Part shown: in pieces, positions 46,049 through 54,805 of the stretch
Position numbering within the stretch: position 1 is the stretch's first letter
Layout of the letters: each line of letters starts with the position of its first letter
Source: CAVXHQ01 sp963789535
GTDB lineage: Bacteria > Pseudomonadota > Alphaproteobacteria > Rhodobacterales > Rhodobacteraceae
Direction: 5' to 3'
Assembly (NCBI GenBank): GCA_963789535.1
Contig: CAWBKU010000005.1
Span: 682,001-746,000, forward strand
Length of the DNA stretch: 64,000 nucleotides
Made by a program: the position numbers and the translations under genes
Notes under the pieces: generated by a model
The model's input: only the letters and a program-made list of their open reading frames with translations
The model's database searches: none
What the model was told of the DNA's origin: nothing

Positions 46049-47393
46049 ACGGGCGCAAATCCTTGCAAGGATTTGGGGCGGAAAATTGCAGTTTTCCGGC
46101 GCTAACTTTTGCAAAAGTTCGGTGGCGCTCGTCCTGGCACTGGGCGCCTCGCAGGGTGTGGCCCAGTCCGCGCCGGGCGGCCCCTCGGCGCCCTCCGCGC
46201 CAACCGGGCCCTCGCTCGTTCCGCTGACCCAACCCGAAAGGCCCGAGCCCGTGCCGACACCGGACCAAGCCGCGCTCGATGCATGGATCCTCGCATTCCA
46301 ACCCCGCGCGCGGGCGGCGGGGGTCGCGCAGGCGACGCTGGACGCGGCGCTGAAAGATCTGGCGTTCCTGCCGCTGGTGGTGGAGCGGGACAGGACGCAG
46401 TCCGAGTTCACCAAGACGCTGTGGGAGTATCTGGAGACCGCCGTGTCGGACCTGCGGGTGACGAACGGGCAGGAAAAGCTGCGGGAATTGCCGCGCCTCC
46501 TGGCCGAAATCGAGGGACGCTACGGCGTCGACCGGCATGCGGTGGTGGCGATCTGGGGCCTCGAGAGTGCCTATGGCACATTCCGCGGCGACGTGCCGAC
46601 GATTGCAGCGCTGGCGTCGCTGGCCGCCGAGGGGCGGCGCCAGGCGTTCTTCGAGGAGCAGTTGATCGCGGCGCTGCGGATCCTCGAGCAGGGCGATACC
46701 ACGCCCGAGGGGATGGTCGGCAGTTGGGCGGGGGCGATGGGGCACACGCAGTTCATGCCGACGTCGTATCAGGCGCTGGCCGTCGATTTCGACGGCAACG
46801 GCCGACGCGACATCTGGTCGGACGATCCGACCGATGCGCTGGCCTCTGCGGCGCGGTATTTGCAGGATGCGGGCTGGGTGACGGGGGCGCCCTGGGGCGT
46901 GGAGGTGACGATCCCCGAGGGCTTCGACTATTTGCAGGCCGACCGGCGGATCCGGCGGCTGCCGTCCTATTGGACCGCGCAGGGCGTGCTGGACGTGGAC
47001 GGGGCGCCGGTGCCCGACAGCGCGGGCGAGGGGTCGATCCTGCTGCCCGCAGGCTATCAGGGGGCGGCGTTCATGATATTCGCCAATTTCGCTGCCATCG
47101 AGCGCTACAACACCGCCGACAGCTATGTGATCGCGGTGGGGCACCTGTCGGACCGGCTGCGCGGGGGGCCGCCGCTAGCGGGGTCCTGGCCGCTCGGGGA
47201 CCGGGCGCTGACGTTCGACGAGCGGCAGGAGTTGCAGCGTCTGCTGACGGCGGCGGGGTATTCGACGCAAGGAGTGGACGGGCGGATCGGGCCGAATACG
47301 GTGGATGCGATCCGGGCCTATCAGGACGCAGGCGGCCTTGTGCCCGACGGCTATGCGTCGCCGGGGTTGCTGGCGCGGTTACAAAGCCGCTGA
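46038..47393 (+). CDS. Lytic murein transglycosylase (MltB-like) with peptidoglycan-binding domain
   Basis: The reading frame has IWGLESAYGTFRG (catalytic Glu), GSWAGAMGHTQFMPTSY and a C-terminal peptidoglycan-binding type 1 module (GVDGRIGPNTVDAIRA), so it is a periplasmic MltB/Slt70-3 type enzyme. Its start is unclear: ATG 46038 overlaps the stop of the upstream paralogue, while TTG 46086 and GTG 46122 lie later. The first ~28 codons run through a block of palindromes (46056-46119). A hydrophobic stretch SSVALVLALGASQGVAQS after it acts as signal peptide. It is a tandem copy of the preceding gene. Confidence 0.85.
   Translation: MPSRRAQILARIWGGKLQFSGANFCKSSVALVLALGASQGVAQSAPGGPSAPSAPTGPSLVPLTQPERPEPVPTPDQAALDAWILAFQPRARAAGVAQATLDAALKDLAFLPLVVERDRTQSEFTKTLWEYLETAVSDLRVTNGQEKLRELPRLLAEIEGRYGVDRHAVVAIWGLESAYGTFRGDVPTIAALASLAAEGRRQAFFEEQLIAALRILEQGDTTPEGMVGSWAGAMGHTQFMPTSYQALAVDFDGNGRRDIWSDDPTDALASAARYLQDAGWVTGAPWGVEVTIPEGFDYLQADRRIRRLPSYWTAQGVLDVDGAPVPDSAGEGSILLPAGYQGAAFMIFANFAAIERYNTADSYVIAVGHLSDRLRGGPPLAGSWPLGDRALTFDERQELQRLLTAAGYSTQGVDGRIGPNTVDAIRAYQDAGGLVPDGYASPGLLARLQSR
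46056..46119. repeat. Three consecutive TGCA-centred palindromes
   Basis: CAAATCCTTGCAAGGATTTG (46056-46075) and AACTTTTGCAAAAGTT (46104-46119) are perfect palindromes; between them CGGAAAA-TTGCAG-TTTTCCG (46079-46098) is a 7-bp hairpin. The first and third are centred on TTGCAA/TTTGCAAA. The block bridges the two tandem transglycosylase genes and is AT-rich compared with its surroundings. Confidence 0.75.
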
Positions 47394-47562
47394 GGGCGCG
47401 TCCGGTCCGGGCCGGGTATGAGTATCTGGACGACTGCAAGTAACGGGGGGCCGGTGGCTACCCGGCGAAGGGGTCTGTCTGACGGGCAGGCGCAGGCCCG
47501 AAAGCGCACGCGGCGACGGCGGCCGTCGAGGCGTCCGAAGACGAGGACGGGAAAGGCGGCGA

Positions 47563-47987
47563 TCATCCGCGCAGGACATCCGGGATACGAAAGCCGCCGT
47601 CGTCGAAGATGCGCGAGGAAAACTGCTCGTCGTCCGCCGCACCCAGAAAACCGCAATCGCCGTTGATGCACTGGCCGTCGATCACCACCGTGGTGCGGAA
47701 ACCGTCGCCTGTGTACCGGCGAGGATTGCTCGGCCCTCGAAGTCCCTCGAATCGGAAGGGCGCTCGTCGGTGCGGTAGATGTGGCGACCGGAATGATCCA
47801 CCGTGCCGCGGGGCGGAGAATTTTCACGACGTAGGTTCTCCGGCGATCGCCGCGAAACGATCTGGCAGCGTCCGGCGGCGCATCGACCGCTTTCCACCCG
47901 ATCACCTGGGGAAAGCAACTGAGCACCTGGACGGTGCCGGGCAGGGCGAGGGGCGAGCAGGAGGGCGGCGTCGGGGCGGGTCGTCAT
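47563..47987 (-). pseudogene. Exported protein gene with several frameshifts, downstream of rppH
   Basis: ATG 47987 would overlap the likely native rppH stop as ATGA. The encoded protein can be followed only by changing frame: a signal-like MTTRPDAALLLA then LALPGTVQVLSC (one extra C in a run near 47950-47953), then HIYRTDERP joined to FRFEGLRGP, and finally TTVVIDGQCINGDCGFLGAA to the stop at 47563 (ending PDVLRG). At least three indels are needed. Intact length would be about 140 residues, exported, with paired cysteines near the end. It is either a decayed gene or a badly sequenced stretch. Confidence 0.6.
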
Positions 47988-48464
47988 ATCCGGTCTCCGA
48001 ATTCGCGAGGACACGACGTAGACCGCGCGTTTGAACGGGACGATGTCGGAGACGAGGTCGTCCGGCGCCGACCAGCGCCACGCCGCGAATTCGGGGTGCG
48101 GCCGGTCGAGGTCGATGTCGGCGTCGGTGCCGAGAAAGCGCAGGAGAACCCAGGTCTGCGACTGACCGCGAAAGCGCCCCTTCCAGATCGTCGGCACCAC
48201 TTCGGGCGGCAGGTCGTAGGCGATCGGGGCGCGGGTGACGGCCTCGATGCGGACCTTGTCGGCGGTCACGCCGGTTTCCTCGCGCAGTTCGCGCAGGGCC
48301 GCCGTCCGCACATCCTCGCCCGCGTCGATGCCGCCCTGGGGCATCTGCCAGGCGGCGTGGTCACGGTCGATCCGCTGGCCGGTGAAGACCTGCCCCGCCG
48401 GGTTCACCAGCATGACGCCGACGCAGGGCCGATAGGGCAGGGCAGCGATCTCTTCGGGGGACAT
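47682..48464 (-). CDS. rppH: RNA pyrophosphohydrolase (Nudix), 3' end frameshifted
   Basis: The Nudix hydrolase removes pyrophosphate from mRNA 5' ends to start decay. The first ~150 residues are normal: RPCVGVMLVNPAGQVFTGQR, GGIDAGEDVRTAALRELREETG (Nudix box) and VPFKRAVYVVSS. As sequenced it then runs on for ~100 unconserved residues to 47682. Dropping one base in the cgcga at about 48004-48008 gives VVSSEFGDRI and a stop at 47984, the usual length, with that stop overlapping the next ATG. The native gene is therefore probably 47984-48464. It starts 8 bases after ctpA in the gpmI-envC-ctpA-rppH order. Confidence 0.85.
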   Translation of the reverse strand: MSPEEIAALPYRPCVGVMLVNPAGQVFTGQRIDRDHAAWQMPQGGIDAGEDVRTAALRELREETGVTADKVRIEAVTRAPIAYDLPPEVVPTIWKGRFRGQSQTWVLLRFLGTDADIDLDRPHPEFAAWRWSAPDDLVSDIVPFKRAVYVVSSRIRRPDMTTRPDAALLLAPRPARHRPGAQLLSPGDRVESGRCAAGRCQIVSRRSPENLRRENSPPRGTVDHSGRHIYRTDERPSDSRDFEGRAILAGTQATVSAPRW

Positions 48465-48472
48465 TGCCGCCC

Positions 48473-49828
48473 TCAGCCGCCCGAACGCGGCGCGATCAGC
48501 AGCGGGTCGAGCGCCGACAGCCCCTTGAGGATGTCGATGGCGTAGGCGAGCTGATAGTCGTCGACACGCAGTGCCGCCGCCGCCTCGGCACGCGCGCGGT
48601 CCTCCTCGATCACCTGCCGCTCGTCCTCGGTCAGGCTGTCGTTGCCAAGCGCGCCGCGCAGGTCGGCCTCGGAGCGGGGCACGAAGGCAGGGGTCTCTTC
48701 CTCGGCGTCGGCAGGGCGGGCCCGTGGCTGCTGGACGATGATGTCAGGCGAGATGCCCAGAGCCTGGATCGAGCGGCCGGACGGCGTGTAATAGCGCGCC
48801 GTCGTCAGGCGCATCGCACCGTCGCCGGGCAGCGGCATGATCGTCTGTACCGACCCCTTGCCGAAGCTTTGCGTGCCGACGACGATGGCGCGGCGATGGT
48901 CCTGAAGGGCACCTGCCACGATCTCGGACGCGGACGCGGTGCCGCCGTTGATGAGGATGACGATCGGCAGGCCCTGCGCCAGATCGCCGGCGGTCGCGTT
49001 GTAGCGGTCGCCTGCCCCCGGATCACGCTCGCGCGTCGATACGATCTCGCCCGCGTCGAGGAAGGCGTCGGCGACGAGCACCGCCTGATTGACGAGGCCA
49101 CCGGGATTGTTGCGCAGGTCGATGACGATGCCGTTGACGTTTTCGATCCCGCCGGCCTCTTCGATCTGTGCGGCAAGGCCCGATTGCAGGTTGTCGAAGG
49201 TCTGGTCGTTGAACGTGCTGACCCGAAGCACCACGGTTTCCCCTTCGATGCGGGCGCGCACGGCCGTCAGGCGGATCTCGTCGCGGGTGATCATCACGTC
49301 GAACGGTTCCTGCACCTCTTCGCGCACGATCGTGATCACCACGTCGGACCCGACCGGCCCTCGCATCATCTCGACGGCCTCGTCCATGGTCAGGCCCAGC
49401 ACGCTCTCGCCATCGACGGCGGTGATATAGTCGCCCGCCTGGATGCCCGCCGCGTCCGCGGGCGTGCCGTCGATCGGCGAGATCACCTTTACCCACCCCT
49501 CTTCCTGGGTGACGTCGATGCCCAGCCCGCCGAACGATCCGCGCGTCTGCTCGCGCATGTCGGCGGCGTCCTGCGGCGACAGGTACGACGAATGCGGGTC
49601 GAGCGAGGTGAGCATGCCGTTGATCGCCGCCTCGATGAGGGCGGTCTCGTCGACCTCTTCGACGTAGTCCGAGCGGATCCGCTCGAAGATGTCGCCGAAC
49701 AGGTCGAGCTGTTCGTAGACGCTGGCGTTTCGGGTGTCGGATTGGGCAATCAGCGGCCCGGCGACCTGCGTCGTGACCAGCAGGCCCAGCGCGGTGCCGA
49801 CTACTGCCGACATCATCAGCTTTCTCAT
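48473..49828 (-). CDS. Carboxyl-terminal processing protease (S41, CtpA)
   Basis: The 451-residue exported serine protease has an N-terminal signal/anchor (MRKLMMSAVVGTALGLLV), a PDZ domain (GGLGIDVTQEEGWVKVISP; IQAGDYITAVDGESV) and the S41 catalytic domain with VIDLRNNPGGL, NGGTASASEI (catalytic Ser299/Ser301 region) and QSFGKGSVQ (Lys324). Members trim periplasmic proteins and can control cell-wall hydrolases. ATG 49828 follows GAGGACA. It is downstream of EnvC, which fits an envelope role. Confidence 0.93.
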   Translation of the reverse strand: MRKLMMSAVVGTALGLLVTTQVAGPLIAQSDTRNASVYEQLDLFGDIFERIRSDYVEEVDETALIEAAINGMLTSLDPHSSYLSPQDAADMREQTRGSFGGLGIDVTQEEGWVKVISPIDGTPADAAGIQAGDYITAVDGESVLGLTMDEAVEMMRGPVGSDVVITIVREEVQEPFDVMITRDEIRLTAVRARIEGETVVLRVSTFNDQTFDNLQSGLAAQIEEAGGIENVNGIVIDLRNNPGGLVNQAVLVADAFLDAGEIVSTRERDPGAGDRYNATAGDLAQGLPIVILINGGTASASEIVAGALQDHRRAIVVGTQSFGKGSVQTIMPLPGDGAMRLTTARYYTPSGRSIQALGISPDIIVQQPRARPADAEEETPAFVPRSEADLRGALGNDSLTEDERQVIEEDRARAEAAAALRVDDYQLAYAIDILKGLSALDPLLIAPRSGG

Positions 49829-49883
49829 GTGCGTTGTCCTCGATCCATGCGGGGGCGCGTCGGCGCCAGTGTGTCTTGTGCGC

Positions 49884-51014
49884 CTAGTCGGGCGCGAACC
49901 AGTCGGCGGGGTCGGTTGCCGCTCCGGGCGCAGACTGCCCGTCTCTGACCTCGAGATAAAGCGTCTGTGTCTGCGGACCTGCCCCACTTTCGGCGCTTTC
50001 GGTCAAAATCGCGTCAACACCGGGCAATTCTCCGCCCATGAGGCCGACCGGGCTGCCCGCGTCGATCACCTGACCGGCCTCGCCGTAGACCTCGGCCAGG
50101 CCCGCGAGGACGAGGAGGAGGTCGGGCGAGGGTTCGAGGATGACGACGTTGCCGTAGTCGAGCAGCGGGCCGGTAAAGCGGATCGTGGCGGCGGCCGGTG
50201 TGGTGACGAGGGCGCGGGGACGGGCGGCGATGATCCAGCCGGGGCGGACGGTACCGCCTGCATCGGCCTGACCGAAGCGGCGGATCACCGTCCCCTGCAC
50301 CGGCAGCGCCAGGGTGCCTCGCAGCGCCGCCGCGTCGGGCGCCGTACCGGCCAGCGTCGTGTCCACGATCTCGGCCAACCCGCCGGCAAAGGCATCGAGC
50401 GTCTCGGTCGAGGCGAGGAGGAGTGCGATGCGCACCGGGTCTTCTGTATAGCGCAGCGGCAGGTCGCGGCGTTCGGAAATGGCGAGGCTGAGGGCGGCAC
50501 GCGCCTCCTGCGCGCCGGCGAGCCCCTGCGCCAGCGTGTCCGCGGCGCTGTCCTGAAGGACCTGCAATTGGCGGATTTCCTCGAGATCCCGGCGCAGGCG
50601 GTCGACCTGTGCCTGAATGGCGGGGGCCACGTCAGCGACCATCATCCCCGACCGCGCGGTTCCGAGCGGCCCCGAGGGGTGCAGCAGGAGGAGCGGCGCG
50701 GGCGCGCGACCCATGGTTTGCAGGACGCCGAGGAGCCGACTTACCTCAGAGGAGCGGGCGTTCAGTTCCGCCTCGATCGCGCGGCGCCGGATCGCCACCC
50801 GGCGCAACCCGTCGCGCAGCGATTCGAGCCCGTCCTCGTAGGCGCGCACCGTTTCGGTCAGGGCGGCGACACGGTCCGACGACGTGCCCGCCTGTTCCAG
50901 CAATACCCCCGCCGCGACGAGGCGCCCGGCGGCGGCGCGCGCGGTTTCGGCGGTATCCTGAGCGGTGGCGGCAGTGCCGAGCGACAGCGCAAGCAGAAGA
51001 GCAGCGAGCCTCAT
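49884..51014 (-). CDS. Murein hydrolase activator EnvC-like protein
   Basis: The 376-residue exported protein has a signal peptide (MRLAALLLALSLGTAATA), a long coiled-coil region (about residues 25-170) and a C-terminal LytM-like domain beginning GTVIRRFGQADAGG. The metal ligands of active M23 peptidases are not evident, as in EnvC, which activates amidases instead of cutting peptidoglycan itself. Its start overlaps the gpmI stop (ATGA), so the two are coupled. Confidence 0.88.
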   Translation of the reverse strand: MRLAALLLALSLGTAATAQDTAETARAAAGRLVAAGVLLEQAGTSSDRVAALTETVRAYEDGLESLRDGLRRVAIRRRAIEAELNARSSEVSRLLGVLQTMGRAPAPLLLLHPSGPLGTARSGMMVADVAPAIQAQVDRLRRDLEEIRQLQVLQDSAADTLAQGLAGAQEARAALSLAISERRDLPLRYTEDPVRIALLLASTETLDAFAGGLAEIVDTTLAGTAPDAAALRGTLALPVQGTVIRRFGQADAGGTVRPGWIIAARPRALVTTPAAATIRFTGPLLDYGNVVILEPSPDLLLVLAGLAEVYGEAGQVIDAGSPVGLMGGELPGVDAILTESAESGAGPQTQTLYLEVRDGQSAPGAATDPADWFAPD

Positions 51015-52528
51015 CGGACGATCAGGCTCTTGCCGGTCATCTCGTCCGGCTGCGGGAGATCCATGAGGTCGAGGAGCGTCGGCGCCAGATCGGCGAGCCT
51101 GCCATCCCGCAGGCGCGCGCCCTCCGGCCCGCCCATGAGCATCACCGGCACCGGGTTGGTGGTATGGGCGGTGTGCGGATTGCCGGTTTCGGGGTCGATC
51201 ATCACCTCGCAGTTGCCATGATCGGCGGTGACGATCATCGCGCCGCCCGCCTGTTGCAGCGCCGCGACGACCCTCTCGAGACCCGCGTCGACCGCCTCGC
51301 AGGCGGCGATGGCGGCATCGAGGTCGCCGGTATGGCCGACCATGTCGGGGTTGGCGTAGTTGGTGACGATGAGGTCGAAGCCCGCCTCGATGGCGCCGAC
51401 GAAGGCGTCCGTCACCTCGCCCGCCGACATCTCGGGTTGCAGGTCGTAGGTCGCAACGTTCGGCGATTTCGGCATCAGGCGTTCCTCGCCGTCCTCGGGC
51501 GTTTCCTTGCCGCCGTTGAGAAAGAAGGTGACGTGGGGATATTTCTCGGTTTCGGCCAGCCGGAACTGCCGCAGGCCGTGGTGCGCAACCCAGGAGCCCA
51601 GCGTGTTGACGATGTTGCGTTTGGGAAAGACCGAGCCATACCAGTCGTCGTGGCGGTCCGAATACTGGACCATGCCCAGCAGGGCCGCCAACGGGCGCCG
51701 CGTGCGCGTAAAGCCGTCGAAATCCGGATCGGCGATGGCCGCGAGGATCTCGCGCGCGCGGTCGGCGCGAAAGTTCAGGCAGAAGAGGCCGTCGCCTTCC
51801 GCAAAGCCGGCATAGTCACCGATCACCTGCGCGGGATAGAATTCGTCGGATTTTCCCTCCGCAAGGGCCGTTTCCGCAGCCTCCGCCGCCGTCGCCGCGC
51901 GTGGCCCGACCCCCTCGACCATCGCGCGATAGGCGGTCTCGACCCGCTCCCAGCGGTTGTCGCGGTCGAGCGCGTAATACCGTCCCGTCACCGTCGCGAT
52001 CCGGGCGCCCCCGGGCAGGCGGCGCTCGACCGCCGCGAGGAACCCGGGTGCCGAGCCCGGGGCCACGTCGCGCCCGTCGGTGATCGCGTGGATCGCGACC
52101 GGGATGCCCGACCCCGCGATGGCCTCGGCGGCGGCGATCACATGCTCGAGGTGTCCGTGCACGCCGCCGTCCGAGACGACGCCCATCAGATGCGCGGTGC
52201 CGCCGGACTTCTCGAGCTTTGCGCAGAACCCGGCGATCCCGTCGGCGTTGCCGAACGAGCCGTCCTCGATGGCAAGGTCGATCTGCCCCAGATCCATCGC
52301 CACGACGCGGCCCGCGCCGATATTCGTGTGGCCGACCTCGGAATTGCCCATCTGTCCGGTCGGCAGCCCCACATCTGGGCCATGCGTGACGAGCGTCGCC
52401 TGCGGGCCTGCGTTCCACAGCGCATCGACCGTCGGCGTCCGCGCCAGCAGCGGGGCATTGCCCTCACGCCGCGCGCTCAGGCCCCAGCCATCGAGAATGC
52501 ACAGCACCACCGGACCGCGTTTCGCCAT
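51011..52528 (-). CDS. gpmI: 2,3-bisphosphoglycerate-independent phosphoglycerate mutase
   Basis: The 505-residue two-domain Mn2+-dependent glycolytic enzyme interconverts 3- and 2-phosphoglycerate. Marks are CILDGWG at residue 10, the phosphorylated Ser63 in GQMGNSEVGHTNIGAG, SDGGVHGH, ITDGRDVAP and the C-terminal metal site TADHGNCEVM. Full length. It is coupled to envC by a 4-base overlap and lies in the conserved rsfS-rlmH-gpmI-envC-ctpA-rppH run. Confidence 0.97.
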   Translation of the reverse strand: MAKRGPVVLCILDGWGLSARREGNAPLLARTPTVDALWNAGPQATLVTHGPDVGLPTGQMGNSEVGHTNIGAGRVVAMDLGQIDLAIEDGSFGNADGIAGFCAKLEKSGGTAHLMGVVSDGGVHGHLEHVIAAAEAIAGSGIPVAIHAITDGRDVAPGSAPGFLAAVERRLPGGARIATVTGRYYALDRDNRWERVETAYRAMVEGVGPRAATAAEAAETALAEGKSDEFYPAQVIGDYAGFAEGDGLFCLNFRADRAREILAAIADPDFDGFTRTRRPLAALLGMVQYSDRHDDWYGSVFPKRNIVNTLGSWVAHHGLRQFRLAETEKYPHVTFFLNGGKETPEDGEERLMPKSPNVATYDLQPEMSAGEVTDAFVGAIEAGFDLIVTNYANPDMVGHTGDLDAAIAACEAVDAGLERVVAALQQAGGAMIVTADHGNCEVMIDPETGNPHTAHTTNPVPVMLMGGPEGARLRDGRLADLAPTLLDLMDLPQPDEMTGKSLIVR

Positions 52529-52616
52529 CGCCTCACCTCCGACTGCCTCGCGGCTCTTCTAGCGCACCCGGCGGACCCGTGACACCGCCCCGACATGCGC
52601 CTCGTGTTTTTTCTTG

Positions 52617-52641
52617 CTCCAATAACTCCCGCCGGAGGCAT
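52617..52641. repeat. Related intergenic motif after rlmH
   Basis: CTCCAATAACTCCCGCCGGAGG shares AACTCCC and CGGAGG with the repeats at 9674 and 41991 but lacks the TTCACGTTGCC half. It forms a small CTCC/GGAG hairpin just past the rlmH stop. Confidence 0.35.
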
Positions 52642-52642
52642 C

Positions 52643-53110
52643 CTAGACCCGGTGGTAGGGCGCCCCCGCCAGAATGGACGCGGCACGGTAGAGCTGTTCG
52701 GCGAGCATCACCCGCACCAGCAGGTGCGGCCAGACCATCGCCCCGAAACCGAGCGCGACATCGGCACCGGCGCGAAACGCGGGGTCGATCCCGTCCGCAC
52801 CGCCGATCACGAAGGCGACGTCGCGGCCCGCGTCGCGCCAGTCCGCCAAACGTCCGGCGAACACCGGCGAGGACATCGTCTCGCCGCGTTCGTCGAGCGC
52901 GCAGACCAGCGCCCCTTTCGGCACCGCGCGCGCCAGCAGGGGTGCCTCGCCGGCCATGCCGCCACCCTTGCGGTCCTCGACCTCGATCACCGTGGCGGGC
53001 CCGAGCGAGAGGGCCCGCCCGGTCCGGTCGAACCGTTTCAGATAGTCGTCGATCAGCGCCGCCTCCGGGCCGCTGCGCAATCGCCCGACGGCGCAGATCG
53101 TGACCTTCAC
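52643..53110 (-). CDS. rlmH: 23S rRNA (pseudouridine-1915-N3)-methyltransferase
   Basis: The 155-residue SPOUT methyltransferase modifies helix 69 of 23S rRNA. Conserved parts are MKVTICAVGRL at the start, VCALDERGETMSSP in the middle, FVIGGADGIDP and the C-terminal LLVRVMLAEQLYRAASILAG with PYHRV, all expected of RlmH. Its start is 18 bases from the rsfS stop. Confidence 0.97.
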   Translation of the reverse strand: MKVTICAVGRLRSGPEAALIDDYLKRFDRTGRALSLGPATVIEVEDRKGGGMAGEAPLLARAVPKGALVCALDERGETMSSPVFAGRLADWRDAGRDVAFVIGGADGIDPAFRAGADVALGFGAMVWPHLLVRVMLAEQLYRAASILAGAPYHRV

Positions 53111-53128
53111 CTGCCGCCTTCTCCGCGC

Positions 53129-53569
53129 TTAGTGCGGCGTCTCTGCGGCCAGTCTGGCGGCGGCGGCCTCGCTCGCCCGCTCGACGGCGGAGGGCGCCCA
53201 CATCTTCTCGAGCTGATAGAACTCGCGCACCTCGGGGCGAAAGATGTGGACGATGACGTCGCCCGCATCGACCAGCACCCAGTCGCCGGTCTCCTTGCCC
53301 TCGACCTTGGCGATCACACCGGCCTCGGCCTTCAGCCGCTCGCACAGCTTGTCGGCGATCGACACGACCTGACGCGAGGAGCGGCCCGAACAGACGACCA
53401 TCCAGTCGCCGATCTCGGACTTGCCCTTGAGCGAGATCTGCACGACCTCTTCGGCCTTGTCGGTATCGAGGGAAGCGGCGGCAATCGCCAGAAGGTCAGC
53501 GGACGTGACCGGGTTCGCGTGCCCGCTCACGGCAGCGGCGCCGCGGCGGGGGTCGGCGGCAAGGGCCAC
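53129..53569 (-). CDS. rsfS: Ribosome silencing factor RsfS
   Basis: The 146-residue protein binds L14 and blocks subunit joining when nutrients are low. The DUF143 core is clear: DKAEEVVQISLKGKSEIGDW, VVCSGRSSRQV, DWVLVDAGDVIVHIF and REFYQLEKMW. The start is uncertain: GTG 53569 gives an unusually long N-terminus, GTG 53530 a shorter one, and neither has a strong ribosome binding site. It is first in the reverse-strand run. Confidence 0.9.
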   Translation of the reverse strand: MALAADPRRGAAAVSGHANPVTSADLLAIAAASLDTDKAEEVVQISLKGKSEIGDWMVVCSGRSSRQVVSIADKLCERLKAEAGVIAKVEGKETGDWVLVDAGDVIVHIFRPEVREFYQLEKMWAPSAVERASEAAAARLAAETPH

Positions 53570-53820
53570 CGGGGAAAGATTGGACAGAACATCAGCCTCC
53601 TGACACGCGCCGCACGGGGCCCCGGCGCCGGACCTGAACCGATTCTATGCCTGCCGCGACCCGTTTTCAACGTCTGGTGTCAGGGGCACGGCAGATTGCC
53701 GCGCGGGCGGTCGGTCCCGCACCATCCGGGCAACCCCGGTCGCGCCCTGTGAAAGTTGACATTCACCGTGCGGGGCGTATCACCGGACCCTTGCAGAACG
53801 ACATCACGTCAGGACATGAA

Positions 53821-54597
53821 ATGCCTAACACCGCCCTCATCACCGGCGCCTCCTCGGGGATCGGCGCCGAATTCGCCCGCCTGCATGCCCGCAAGGGCGG
53901 CGACCTGATCCTGACCGCGCGGCGCAAGGATGCGCTGAACGCGCTCAAGGCCGAGGTGGAGGCGGACCACGGCGTGACGGCGCATGTCGTGGCCCTCGAT
54001 CTGGGGGCGCCCGGCGGGGCAGAGGCGCTGGTCGCGGCGGTGGACGGGATCGGGGTGCCGGTCGACATCCTCGTCAACAACGCCGGTTTCGGCGGGCATG
54101 GCCTGCATATCGAGCGGGAACTCGCCGCCGAGATGGCGATGATCGACCTGAACGTGAAGGCGCTGGTGACGCTGACCCATGAATTTGGCGCCCGGATGGC
54201 GGCTGCAGGGGGCGGGCGGATCCTCAATGTCGGGTCGAGTGCCGGGTTCATGCCGGGGCCGTTGCAGGCGGTCTATTTCGCGACCAAGGCCTTCGTGAAC
54301 TCGTTCAGCCAGGCGATGGATCAGGAACTGCGGAGCCGTGGTGTGACCTGCACGGTGCTGGCGCCCGGCTATGTCGAGACCGGGTTCGCCGATGCCGCCA
54401 ACCTTGGCGGCACCGGCCTCGTGAAAGGCGGCGGCGCCACGGCCAAGGCTGTGGCGAAGATCGGCTATGACGCGATGAAGCAGGGCAGGCTGGTCGTGGT
54501 GAACGAGACCATGTTGGGGATCGCGCTGAACTGGATCATTCCGCTGATGCCGCGCCGGATGGTCCTGAAGATGGTCGCGCGGTTGCAGAAGAAGTAG
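53821..54597 (+). CDS. SDR family oxidoreductase
   Basis: The 258-residue classical short-chain dehydrogenase has the cofactor loop ALITGASSGIGAEF, the NNAG motif (VNNAGFGG), the catalytic Ser in NVGSSAGFMP and YFATKAF (Tyr-x-x-x-Lys). The C-terminal hydrophobic segment LNWIIPLMPRRMVLKMV resembles DltE-type SDRs. Substrate unknown. ATG 53821 follows AGGA. Confidence 0.88.
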   Translation: MPNTALITGASSGIGAEFARLHARKGGDLILTARRKDALNALKAEVEADHGVTAHVVALDLGAPGGAEALVAAVDGIGVPVDILVNNAGFGGHGLHIERELAAEMAMIDLNVKALVTLTHEFGARMAAAGGGRILNVGSSAGFMPGPLQAVYFATKAFVNSFSQAMDQELRSRGVTCTVLAPGYVETGFADAANLGGTGLVKGGGATAKAVAKIGYDAMKQGRLVVVNETMLGIALNWIIPLMPRRMVLKMVARLQKK

Positions 54598-54805
54598 GCG
54601 ATTGCGGGAACGGGGTGCGGCGGCTAGGATCGCCGTCATCCGTTCACGCACGACAAGGGGGCCGGACATGCATCTGCGAACCTTCGGCCCCGATTGCGCC
54701 CCGCACCTGCCCGTGCGGGGCTGACACGGGAACCCCCTCTTCCGGTCCGCCCTTTCCCGCCTTTGCGGCGCCTCCTCTGCGCCCCCCGGAACCGGACCCT
54801 CGTGT

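Noticed and set aside
54603..54805. Short frame (54615-54809) upstream of the ABC-F gene
   Set aside because: Low complexity and no conserved residues or ribosome binding site.
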